Shown: in pieces, positions 1-9,300 of the stretch
Numbering within the stretch: position 1 is the stretch's first letter
How the letters are laid out: every line of letters begins with the position of its first letter
Assembly: GCF_017982655.1 (NCBI RefSeq)
Contig: NZ_JABXYX010000085.1
Coordinates: 1 to 34,146, forward strand
Direction: 5' to 3'
Length of the DNA: 34,146 bases
Origin: Brasilonema sp. CT11
Lineage (GTDB): Bacteria; Cyanobacteriota; Cyanobacteriia; Cyanobacteriales; Nostocaceae
Notes under the pieces: generated by a model
Seen by the model: the letters and a program-made list of their open reading frames with translations, nothing else
What the model was told of the DNA's origin: nothing
Databases searched by the model: none
Position numbers and translations under genes: made by a program

Positions 1-9
1 AATATTTAT

Positions 10-1839
10 TTATTGAGATGAGTCATCTATTTTGATCTGATCATTTGTGATAGGTTTAGTAATACTTTCTTTTTGACCTATTTGATTTCGATAGTCCTTT
101 ATCTTCATAACTTTCCAGTTAGAATCTTGTGCAAGTTCTAATACCCATTGATGATAATCAAATAGGCTTTCTCTATGTCCAACACTAATAAACGTTGTTT
201 TCGTCTCTTGTAACTGTTGATATAAATGACCTTCATTTTTCAGATCTAAGGCACTTGTTGCTTCATCTAATATCGTGAACCTTGGATGAGTAACTAATAA
301 TCGTGCAAAAGCCAGACGTTGTTGTTCTCCTAGCGATAGTATGTTCTCCCAAGGAACTTCCGTATCGAAGCTATCGACTCGACTTAGCAAGTTTTGTAGG
401 TTGACTTGTTGCAAAACTTCTTTGAGTTCTGCGTCGGTCATTTGACTATTTGTACTAGGATAAAGCAATTGTTCGCGCAAGGTTCCTAAAATTATGTAAG
501 GACGTTGGGGTAAAAATAAAACTTCTTCTAATGGAGGTCGCATCAAACGACCACTCCCCGCATTCCACAAGCCAGCGATCGCTCTTAGCAGTGAGCTTTT
601 ACCTCGACCACTGGAACCGACAATCAATAAACCTTCTCCAGCTTTGACAGACAGTGACAAATTTTCAACTATCACCTGTTCATAGTCAGGCGTTTGTAAA
701 GTGACATTCTCAAAAGCTATCTGATTTTCTTCTATTGTTTTAATGGTAGTTACACCTTCTGGTTGTTTAGTAACAGCTTCTAACGCATCGGAAAATTCAG
801 ATAACCGTTCAACATAGCTAGAAAATATTCCAAAATTCCCAAATTGATTGATCAAATCACCCAAAGCATTAGCAAAAAAATAGCAACATACAGATGCTTG
901 GATAATTTCTCCAAATTCCATTTCACCTTTAATCTGTAAAGGCCCAAACACTATATATGGAAATATTTGAATTACAGCTTGATAACCTCTATTAAAAATC
1001 TCATTGTTTCTCTCCCAATCAATTTTGCGTTTAGCATTTTTTATCAAATTACTAAATCGGCGGGAAATAATATTTGATTCCTGCTTCTCTCCTCGAAAGA
1101 AAGCTACTGACTCAGCATGAGTGCGGAAATGAGTCAGGCAATAGGTGTAGTCAGCTTTCGCTTCAAGTTCTTCTCGACTAATTTTATTTAACTCTTGCGT
1201 CAAGTAAACAGCAATCAAATTGCCTATAACTGTATAAGTAACTAAAATCAGTGCAACAGACTGAGAGATTGACCAAAGAACTAATAAAAAAGCTGTCATC
1301 TCCAGTATTTTTTCCAGAAGAGTAGCTGAAAAACTTAAAGCATTGCTTGCAATGGGTTCGATTTCTTGAGATAAACGTTGATCTGGATTATCAATATTAG
1401 ATTTAAAGTTAATTTTGTAATAAGCTCGACTGTTTAAATATTTTGATAAAATCTTATTATTTAGCCATTGATACCACTCTAAAGCAATTTTTTTTCTCAC
1501 TAGTCTGGAGAACCCCGCTAAGATAGTTCCCAATACCAGAGCTGAACCATAAAGTAGTAAAGCATCATAAAACTTAGAGATTTCCTTCTCCTTAATGATG
1601 ATATCGGCCAAATAGCGATTAATAAAGCTATTAAAAACATTTGCACCAACAAGCGCAATTATTAATAAGATCAGGAGAATAAGCATTCCCCATGAGCGAA
1701 TCACCTCTGAGAATGCTCTGTCTCCTGGCTCGTTTGGATACCAGTAAGGTTGGGCGACCGCTTTTACGTCTTTCCAAAATTGAATAAAACCTAAAAAAGC
1801 ATTTGTTGAAGGTTGAGCTTGAACAACTTGGGTTGGCAT
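10..1839 (-). CDS. ABC transporter, fused membrane and ATPase domains (SbmA/YddA-like)
   Basis: Half-transporter of 609 residues that probably works as a homodimer in a membrane, most likely moving the cluster's peptide. The N-terminal half has hydrophobic segments near residues 52-70, 92-110, 172-212, 289-305 and 312-333, preceded by a PYWYPNE stretch that resembles the entry motif of the ABC_membrane_2 (SbmA/BacA, YddA, ABCD) family. The C-terminal ATPase has Walker A GSSGRGKSS near residue 409, signature LSLGEQQR near 500, Walker B FTILDEATSALD near 525 and an H-loop SVGHR near 553. It is divergent from the NRPS genes, with mobile-element debris in between. A broken copy of its first 27 codons lies at 31503, after the methylproline genes, so this gene family has been duplicated or moved within the cluster. 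Members of this family can import or export, so the direction is inferred. The published ncp cluster also includes a transporter, but I cannot confirm its symbol. Confidence 0.9.
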   Translation of the reverse strand: MPTQVVQAQPSTNAFLGFIQFWKDVKAVAQPYWYPNEPGDRAFSEVIRSWGMLILLILLIIALVGANVFNSFINRYLADIIIKEKEISKFYDALLLYGSALVLGTILAGFSRLVRKKIALEWYQWLNNKILSKYLNSRAYYKINFKSNIDNPDQRLSQEIEPIASNALSFSATLLEKILEMTAFLLVLWSISQSVALILVTYTVIGNLIAVYLTQELNKISREELEAKADYTYCLTHFRTHAESVAFFRGEKQESNIISRRFSNLIKNAKRKIDWERNNEIFNRGYQAVIQIFPYIVFGPLQIKGEMEFGEIIQASVCCYFFANALGDLINQFGNFGIFSSYVERLSEFSDALEAVTKQPEGVTTIKTIEENQIAFENVTLQTPDYEQVIVENLSLSVKAGEGLLIVGSSGRGKSSLLRAIAGLWNAGSGRLMRPPLEEVLFLPQRPYIILGTLREQLLYPSTNSQMTDAELKEVLQQVNLQNLLSRVDSFDTEVPWENILSLGEQQRLAFARLLVTHPRFTILDEATSALDLKNEGHLYQQLQETKTTFISVGHRESLFDYHQWVLELAQDSNWKVMKIKDYRNQIGQKESITKPITNDQIKIDDSSQ

Positions 1840-1999
1840 ATTCTGAAACTAAACTAAGATTTTACGTAATAATTAAGCTAGCTATATGGAAATAGTGTTA
1901 AGGCTCAATTTCTTACTAAATAAGCATTGTAGCTATAAACAAAGTAGCAAACTGACCTAGTGTAATTGTTGGGCTTTTTGGGGAATGATAGGCTTTTTT

Positions 2000-2550
2000 T
2001 CACAAACCAGTAAATATGCTTATAAATGTATTATTTAGCTTAATTTTTATACTAAGTAAATAGAAAAAAATAAACAAAGTTGTGTAAAGAAAGATTAAGA
2101 GTGGAATAACGATGGCGCGTATCGATTGTTTGCTGCTTGTTTCTTGCTCAGTGTTTTCAAAGTGAAAGCGTTGAGCGTGGTATGAGGCTTTATAGGCTCG
2201 ACAATCAATACCTCTGATGACAGCAATTGCCAAATCATATTCATCCTCAAACATGCGTCCAGCAATCTCATCCTCTTTGAGCTGCTGCCACTCGGATTCA
2301 ATCAAATTCATCTGTGAACAATAGGAGGGTAAAAAGAATATATAAAGTCCTGAACTTTCCCAAATCGGAAAATATTCACGTACTTCTTTACAAGTATGAA
2401 CGTTTCCTCGGTCTTGAACTATAACTGTAATTTGACCGGTTTGGGCAAACAATCGTTGGGCGTTTTCGGCTTGCCAGTTCATCATTTTGATGTATGTTTT
2501 GTGATTGATACTACCAATACAATATCTTTGGTGTCGATACTTGACAGCAG
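2000..2550 (-). pseudogene. IS630-type transposase remnant, 5' truncated
   Basis: This is the C-terminal part of an IS630-family DDE transposase. The reading frame carries the second catalytic Asp in IVQDRGNVH and the final Glu in the block SQMNLIESEWQQLKEDE, both typical of this family. An ATG occurs at 2485, but the homologous reading frame continues upstream without a start (YCIGSINHKTYIK precedes it) up to about 2550, where an inverted-repeat element begins. The N-terminal helix-turn-helix region and the first catalytic Asp are missing. The last 40 or so residues (after about 2110) are hydrophobic and look like read-through into flanking DNA. It cannot encode an active transposase and marks past insertion between the transporter and the NRPS genes. 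Confidence 0.85.
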
Positions 2551-2739
2551 TTAACGGGACTTAAACATTTTTGAGGCAGAAATAAGCCCCAAACCTATGC
2601 AGGACAAGGGAAATACACCAAAGACTCAAAAATGCCTGAAAACCAGATATATCAAGAAACTAGGCAAAACGATGTTAAACTCCCTCTATATATAGATTTG
2701 AGGTTATTTTCTGGCTACTTTTTGTCTAAGTCCCATTAA
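2551..2739. mobile_element. 189-bp MITE-like element with 17-bp imperfect inverted ends
   Basis: The left end at 2551-2567 reads TTAACGGGACTTAAACA. The right end at 2723-2739, read on the other strand, is TTAATGGGACTTAGACA. These match at 15 of 17 positions. There is no coding capacity between them. The TTAA at both outer edges could be a target duplication or part of the repeat. The left edge coincides with the point where the IS630 transposase frame is lost, so the element may have cut or been inserted into that gene. I do not recognise the family. Confidence 0.55.
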
Positions 2740-2849
2740 TAAGTTTTCAGCAGATAGTTTTTGCGCCATGTGTCATATTCTATAACGTAGTATATATTAA
2801 TTTACATTTTTATTTTTTGTTTTTACCTTAATTTACCGAGCGGATACTT

Positions 2850-2903
2850 CTTAACTGTCTTAACTGTCTTAACTGTCTTAACTGTCTTAACTGTCTTAAC
2901 TGG
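2850..2903. repeat. 9-bp tandem repeat, five perfect copies plus one variant
   Basis: The unit CTTAACTGT is repeated head to tail from 2850 to 2894 (five exact copies), followed by CTTAACTGG at 2895-2903. It lies about 270 nt upstream of the first ORF of the NRPS operon. Short tandemly repeated repetitive sequences are common between genes in heterocystous cyanobacteria. The copy number probably varies between strains. The rest of the 2740-3170 stretch is AT-rich and shows no gene. Confidence 0.95.
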
Positions 2904-3132
2904 TATTGTATTTTGTTGGCTAAGGTGAGAGAATTCACAAATTCAAGTAAAAAGTACAGCTTTTAATAAACAAACTCGGTTTATTTAAAAGTAAAATTTT
3001 CTTACAATATAAAAAATCCTATTAACCAAGTATTTTATGATAAAAATAAGTTATATGCCCCAGAAAATATAGCTAATACTAAGTTTATTTTTAGTAAGGC
3101 TGTAATAATTTAAGGTAGCTTGATAGGAAAGT

Positions 3133-3138
3133 TATAAT
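3133..3138 (+). promoter_or_regulatory. candidate -10 box for the NRPS operon
   Basis: A perfect TATAAT lies 32 nt upstream of the docking-domain ORF start at 3171, in very AT-rich DNA. No convincing -35 hexamer stands at the usual distance (about 3110-3115 reads TTAAGG), so it would need an activator or an extended context. A weaker alternative is TACAAT at 3003-3008. Transcript mapping would decide. Confidence 0.35.
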
Positions 3139-3170
3139 TTTATTAAAATTAGCATCGATTAAGTACAATT

Positions 3171-3311
3171 ATGAATTTAACAGAGCTTATCAAAAATCTT
3201 TCAGCCAAGAATATTGATCTGTGGGTTGATGGAGACAAACTGCACTATCGATCGCCGGAACATTCACTAACCCCTGAGTTATTGCAAAAAATTAAGCAAT
3301 CTGAATCATAA
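3171..3311 (+). CDS. Stand-alone TubC-type N-terminal docking domain (46 aa)
   Basis: The translation begins MNLTELIKNLSAKNIDLW and contains the pattern of TubC_N docking domains found at the start of many cyanobacterial NRPS and PKS proteins: a helix, then a hairpin (WVDGDKLHYRSPEHSLTP), then a helix (ELLQKIKQ). These domains bind the C-terminal tail of an upstream synthase. The ORF ends with TAA at 3309-3311, and ncpA starts at 3315 in the same frame. Reading through the stop gives KIKQSES-stop-IMRIL, which continues the last docking helix (compare the usual KQHKxEI..L ending). The most likely history is a single fused gene split by one nonsense change (for example GAA, AAA or CAA to TAA). 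ncpA would then be translated by reinitiation at the ATG 3 nt later. No upstream synthase exists in this window for it to dock with. A sequencing error is possible. Confidence 0.7.
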   Translation: MNLTELIKNLSAKNIDLWVDGDKLHYRSPEHSLTPELLQKIKQSES

Positions 3312-3314
3312 ATT

Positions 3315-6300
3315 ATGCGAATTTTATCCCAGAGTACCGATCAGGCTGCAACTTATCCCCTCTCTCACGGTCAAAAGGCACTCTACTACTTGTATCAATT
3401 AGCTCCAATGGGGGCTGCTTATAACGTCACATATGCAGCAAAATTAGTTACAAATTTAGATATTCCCGCCCTTAAACAGGCAGCACAAGCTCTAGTTGAA
3501 AGGCATCCAGTTTTGAGGACTACCTTTGCAACCGTTGACGGCGAACCTGTGCAAACAGTTCACGAAAATCAGCAAATTGACTTTAACATCCAAGAAGCTT
3601 TCGATTTTAGCCAAGATCATCTAAACAACTGGCTCTCAGAAAAAAGCGATCGCCCTTTCAACTTAGAACAGGGGCCAATATTGCACTTTGATTTATTAAT
3701 TAACCATATTAAAACTGATAAATTAGCAAAAAAAGAATATATTCTCTTAATCACGCTACATCAGATAGTCGGGGATTTCTGGTCTTTAGAAATCATGACC
3801 GGTGAACTGAGAGCCTTGTATAAAGCGATCGCCACAGGTGAAGCAGCCCAATTATCAGCACAAAACTATCAATATCAAGATTACGTCAACTGGTCAGAGC
3901 AAATGCTCGCTAGTTCAGATGGAGAAAGTTTGTGGACTTACTGGCAGCAACAACTATCTGGTGAGTTGCCATTGCTAAATTTGCCAACAGATCGACCAAG
4001 ACCTCAAATCCAAACCTATAACGGCGCTTCCCGCTTTTTTACTATTGAAGAAGAACTGCGGCAATTGCTCACAGAATTGGCGACCAAAGAAGGTGCGTCT
4101 CTTTATATCCTTTTATTAACAGCATTACAAATACTATTACTACGTTATACCAATCAAGAAGATATTTTAATTGGCTCTTCAATGGTGAATCGGAGCCGTT
4201 CAGAGTTTGAAAATATTGTCGGTCATTTTACTAATCCTGTGGTCTTGCGAGGAGACCTTTCAGGAAAACCGACTTTTCAAGAGTTGCTTAGGCGATCGCA
4301 CTCTTGTGTGTTAAATGCCCTAGACCATCAAGATTATCCCTTTCCCCTGCTGGTAGAGCAACTGCAACCTGTCCGTAACTCCAGTTTTTCGCCGCTCTAT
4401 CAGGTAGCCTTAGTCTGGGATCGCTTTCACCAGAGTATAGATATTGATGGTTTGATTTTGGAATCATTGATTCTTGAGTCTAAAGAAGCCGCCTTTGATA
4501 TAACTTTAACCATTCTTGAGGAGACTAGCTCACTCAACGGTACATGGAATTATAACACTGACTTATTTGATGACAGCACGATCGCGCGGATGATGGGGCA
4601 TTTTCTAACTTTGCTCGAAGCAATTGTGGCAAATCCCCAGCAACGAATTGACCAATTACCTTTGTTGACACAATCTGAGGAACGGCAGTTATTAATCGAG
4701 TGGAATGATACTCAAGTAGACTATGCCCAAGATAAATGTATCCATCAGTTATTTGAGGAGCAGATGAAGCGGACACCCGATGCTGTGGCAGTGGTGTTTG
4801 AGAATCAACAATTGACGTACCACGAATTGAATTGTCGTGCTAACCAGTTGGCGCATTACTTACGTTCTTTGGGTGTAGGGGCGGATGTGCTAGTGGGAAT
4901 ATGTGTAGAGCGTTCTTTAGAGATGGTCGTCGGACTGTTGGGCATTCTCAAGGCGGGTGGTGCTTATGTACCACTTGACCCAGAATATCCCCAAGACCGT
5001 CTAAGCTTCATGCTAGAAGACGCTCAAGTTCCAGTATTACTCAGTCAACACCAACTCCTTGATCGACTACCTGAGTATCAGGCAAAACTGATTTGTTTAG
5101 ATGAAGTCTGGTCAGAAATTCTGCCTAACGAACAGAATAACCCTATTGAGGTAGTAACGCCTACTGACCTAGCGAATGTTATTTATACATCCGGCTCCAC
5201 AGGCAAACCCAAAGGGGTAATGATTGAGCATAGTGGATTGTGCAATCTAGCTCAAGCTCAGATTCAGATTTTTGGCTTGTCTGGTGATAGTCGAGTTCTT
5301 CAGTTTGCCTCCTTCAGTTTTGATGCTTGCATATCAGAAATCTTGATGGCTTTGGGATCGGGGGCAAGACTTTACTTAGGAACAAAAGACTCTCTGATGC
5401 CAGGTATGCCTTTAATTGAGCGATTCAGAGATGATGGCATTACCCATGTCACCCTACCACCATCAGCCTTGGCAGTCCTGCCAACAGAAGAACTGCCAAC
5501 ATTGCAAGCGATTATTGTCGCCGGAGAAGCCTGTCCTCTGGAACTGATGCGACAATGGTCAAAAAGCAGATACTTCTTCAACGCCTACGGTCCGACAGAA
5601 GCGAGTGTTTGTGCTGCGATCGCCAAATGCACTCCATTAGACCAAAAAATTTCCATCGGTCGTCCAATTTCCAATAAACAAATCTACATACTTGATCAAA
5701 ATTTACAACCAGTACCTGTGGGTGTACCAGGAGAACTGCACATAGGTGGTGTAGGATTAGCACGAGGTTATCTCAATCGCCCAGAATTAACACAAGAAAA
5801 ATTCATCCCCAACCCCTTCAACAATCGCACCAAAGGTGCGACTCAAAATTCAAAATTATATAAAACTGGAGATTTAGCTCGTTATCTACCAGATGGCAAT
5901 ATCGAATACTTGGGACGCATCGACAACCAAGTAAAAATCCGGGGATTCCGCATTGAGTTGGGAGAAATAGAAGCAACACTAAGCCAACATCCCCACGTGC
6001 AAGCATCATGTGTCATAGCCCGTGAAGATGCTCCTGGTGACAAGCGCCTAGTAGCCTACATCGTACCGCAGCCACAGGTGACACCTACAATTAGCGAACT
6101 GCGTAGCTTCCTCAAAGAAAAGCTACCAGAATACATGGTACCAAGTGCCTTCGTTATCTTAGAATGTTTACCACTTACCCCCAACGGCAAAATAAATCGT
6201 CGCGCTCTACCAGCACCAGAGCCAAGTAGTGAATTATCAGAGAAATATGTAGCTCCACACACCCCCATCGAAGAAATCCTGGCACTAATTTGGCAACAAG

Positions 6301-9300
6301 TCCTGAAAGTTGAGCTTGTAGGCAGAGATGATGACTTCTTTGAACTAGGAGGACACTCCCTACTAGGAACGCAATTCATCTCCCGTGTGCGTACCAGATT
6401 AAAAGTAGAACTACCATTACGTGAGTTATTTTCTGCACCAACAATTGCCCAGTTAGCACCATCGATTCAGCAGTTACAGCAGCAAGATATAGAACTGTCA
6501 GCACCACCCATCTTAAAGCGGGTAGAGAATGCAGAAATACCACTGTCATTTGCTCAACAGCGTTTGTGGTTTTTAGACCAGTTAGAGTTGAACAGTGCCT
6601 CATACAACCTATCCATAGGTTTGCGTCTAGTAGGAACTCTTAATATTGCAGCCTTAGAACAAAGCTTAATTGAAATTATTCATCGCCATGAAGCATTACG
6701 CACCAACTTTGTTACTGTTGATGGAAAGCCTTTACAAATAATTCAAACGGTAACGAACTGGACAGTAAGAGTCGTTGACTTGCAGCATTTATCAACACCT
6801 TTACTGAGCGAAGTCGCTGGCGGAGCCTCTGCCTCAGCAGAAGTAACAGAACAAAAAACGGCTGCACAGAAATTACTGGAACAACAAGCAATTGAGCCTT
6901 TTGACTTAGCTCATGATGCATTAATCAGAGCGACGTTGGTGGTGCTGTCTCCTACAGAACATTGGTTATCAGTGTGTATGCACCATACTGTCTGTGATGG
7001 CTGGTCAATAGGTGTGTTTGTCCAGGAGTTAGCAGCACTGTATAATGCTTATTCAATCGGTCAACCCTCTCTACGAGACGCTACGCGAACACCCCTGTTA
7101 CCACTACCAATTCAGTACGCAGATTTTGCAATTTGGCAAAGACAATGGTTAGTTGGAGAAGTACTACAAAACCAGTTGAGTTACTGGGAAAAACAGTTGG
7201 CAAATGCACCCACATTCTTGCCACTACCCACAGATAGACCAAGACCTGCTGTGCAGACTTTCAATGGCTCATATCATGTGTTTGCTCTGTCTGTTGAGTT
7301 GACCCAACAGTTGGAAAAACTGAGTCAACAGCAAGGTGTAACTATGTTTATGACTTTGTTGGCGGCTTATAATGCCCTACTTTATCGCTACACGGGACAA
7401 GAAGATATTTTGGTGGGGACACCAATTGCCTACCGCGATCGCACTGAGTTAGAAGGACTTATTGGCTTTTTTGTCAATACTTTAGTGATGCGAACTCAAG
7501 TTTCAGGCGATGGCAGTTTTAACGAATTACTCCCACGTATCCGGGAAATGGCACTGTCCGCCTACGCACATCAAGATTTGCCCTTTGAAATGCTAGTGGA
7601 AGCATTACAACCAGAACGGGACTTGAGCCATACACCATTGTTCCAAGTGATGTTTGTTCTCCTAAACGCTCCCATGTCTGAAATAGAGTTGACTGAGTTA
7701 AGTGTCACTGGCTTGCCAATAGGAATCACTACGGCAAAGTTTGACTTAACTTTATCAATGGAAAACACTCCTGGTGGACTGTTTGGGTGGTGGGAGTACA
7801 ACACTGACTTGTTTGATAGCAGCACTATCGAACGGATGACAGGTCATTTTGTGACGCTGCTTGAGGCAATTGTGGCAAATCCCAGCGAGCGGATTTCCCA
7901 ATTACCAATGCTCACAGCATCTGAGCAGCAACAGTTATTAGTGGAGTGGAATGATACAGGGGTAAATTATCCCCAGGATAAATGTATTCATCAGTTGTTT
8001 GAGGAGCAAGTTCAACGTACACCTGATGCTGTGGCAGTGGTGTTTGAGAATCAACAATTGACGTACCACGAATTGAATTGTCGTGCTAACCAGTTGGCAC
8101 ATTACTTGCTGTCTTTGGGAGTGGGAGCCGATGTGCTGGTGGGAATTTGTGTGGAGCGATCTTTGGAGATGATCGTGGGATTACTTGGTATTCTCAAGGC
8201 GGGTGGGGCTTATATACCACTTGACCCAGAATATCCCCAAGAGCGTCTGCGCTTTATCTTAGAAGATGCTCAAGTCTCAGTGCTGCTGAGTCAACAGCAT
8301 CTAGTTGAGAAATTACCTGAGTGTCAAGCGCAGCTTATAAGCTTGGATACTAATTGGCAGTTGATTTCTCAGTTGAGTCAAGAAAATCCCATCACTGATA
8401 TCCAAGCTAGTAACTTAGCTTATGTGATTTATACTTCCGGTTCTACAGGTCAGCCCAAGGGTGTGCAAATCTCACATCAATCTGTGAACAATTTCCTATC
8501 TGCCATGCAGCAGCGCCCAGGAATAACAAAACAAGATACACTGCTTGCAATCACTACTATCTCCTTTGATATTGCTGCTTTAGAAATTTTTCTGCCTATA
8601 ACTGTAGGTGCATCTATGGTCATAGCACGTCGTGACGTGACCCTTGATGGAAGAGAGTTATTTGACTTGCTAGTTAAGTCTAAGGCAACAATTATGCAAG
8701 CAACTCCAGCTACTTGGAGATTGCTTTTAGACTCCAACTACCAATTTAGCGATCTAAAAATACTTTGCGGGGGTGAAGCTTTACCTTGGGATCTTGTTAA
8801 TCAATTGCTTGCCAAAAGCGCTTCTTTGTGGAACCTTTATGGACCAACAGAGACTACTATTTGGTCAACAGTATGTCAACTTGAATCCCATGACAGCTTG
8901 ATTTCTATTGGTCGTCCAATTGACAATACCCAGATATACATACTAGACCAAAATTTACAACCAGTACCTGTAGGTGTACCAGGAGAGTTACACATCGGTG
9001 GTGCAGGATTAGCAAGAGGCTACTTGAACCGACCAGAATTAACACAAGAAAAATTCATTCCCAACCCGTTTGAGGAGGCAGGAGGGAGTAAATTATATAA
9101 AACTGGAGATTTAGCACGTTATCTACTAGATGGCAACATAGAATACCTGGGACGCATCGACAACCAAGTAAAAATCCGGGGATTCCGCATTGAATTGGGA
9201 GAAATAGAAACAGCACTGAGCCAACATCCCCATGTGCAAGCATCATGCGTCATAGCCCGTGAAGATGCTCCTGGTGACAAGCGCCTAGTAGCCTACATCG

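Noticed and set aside
2095-2301. Second minus-strand ORF in the transposase region
   Set aside because: It overlaps the transposase remnant in another frame and has no family features.
2850-2903. Possible CRISPR-like array
   Set aside because: The units are contiguous 9-mers without spacers, so this is a simple tandem repeat.
2991-3005. GTA-N9-TAC resembling an NtcA binding site upstream of the NRPS operon
   Set aside because: The spacing is nine rather than the eight of GTAN8TAC, and no -10 box stands at the distance usual for NtcA-activated promoters.
3350-4700. First condensation domain as a starter domain attaching a fatty acid
   Set aside because: The catalytic His is replaced, no acyl-ligase or acyl carrier gene is in the window, and the predicted imine ring needs a free N-terminal amine.
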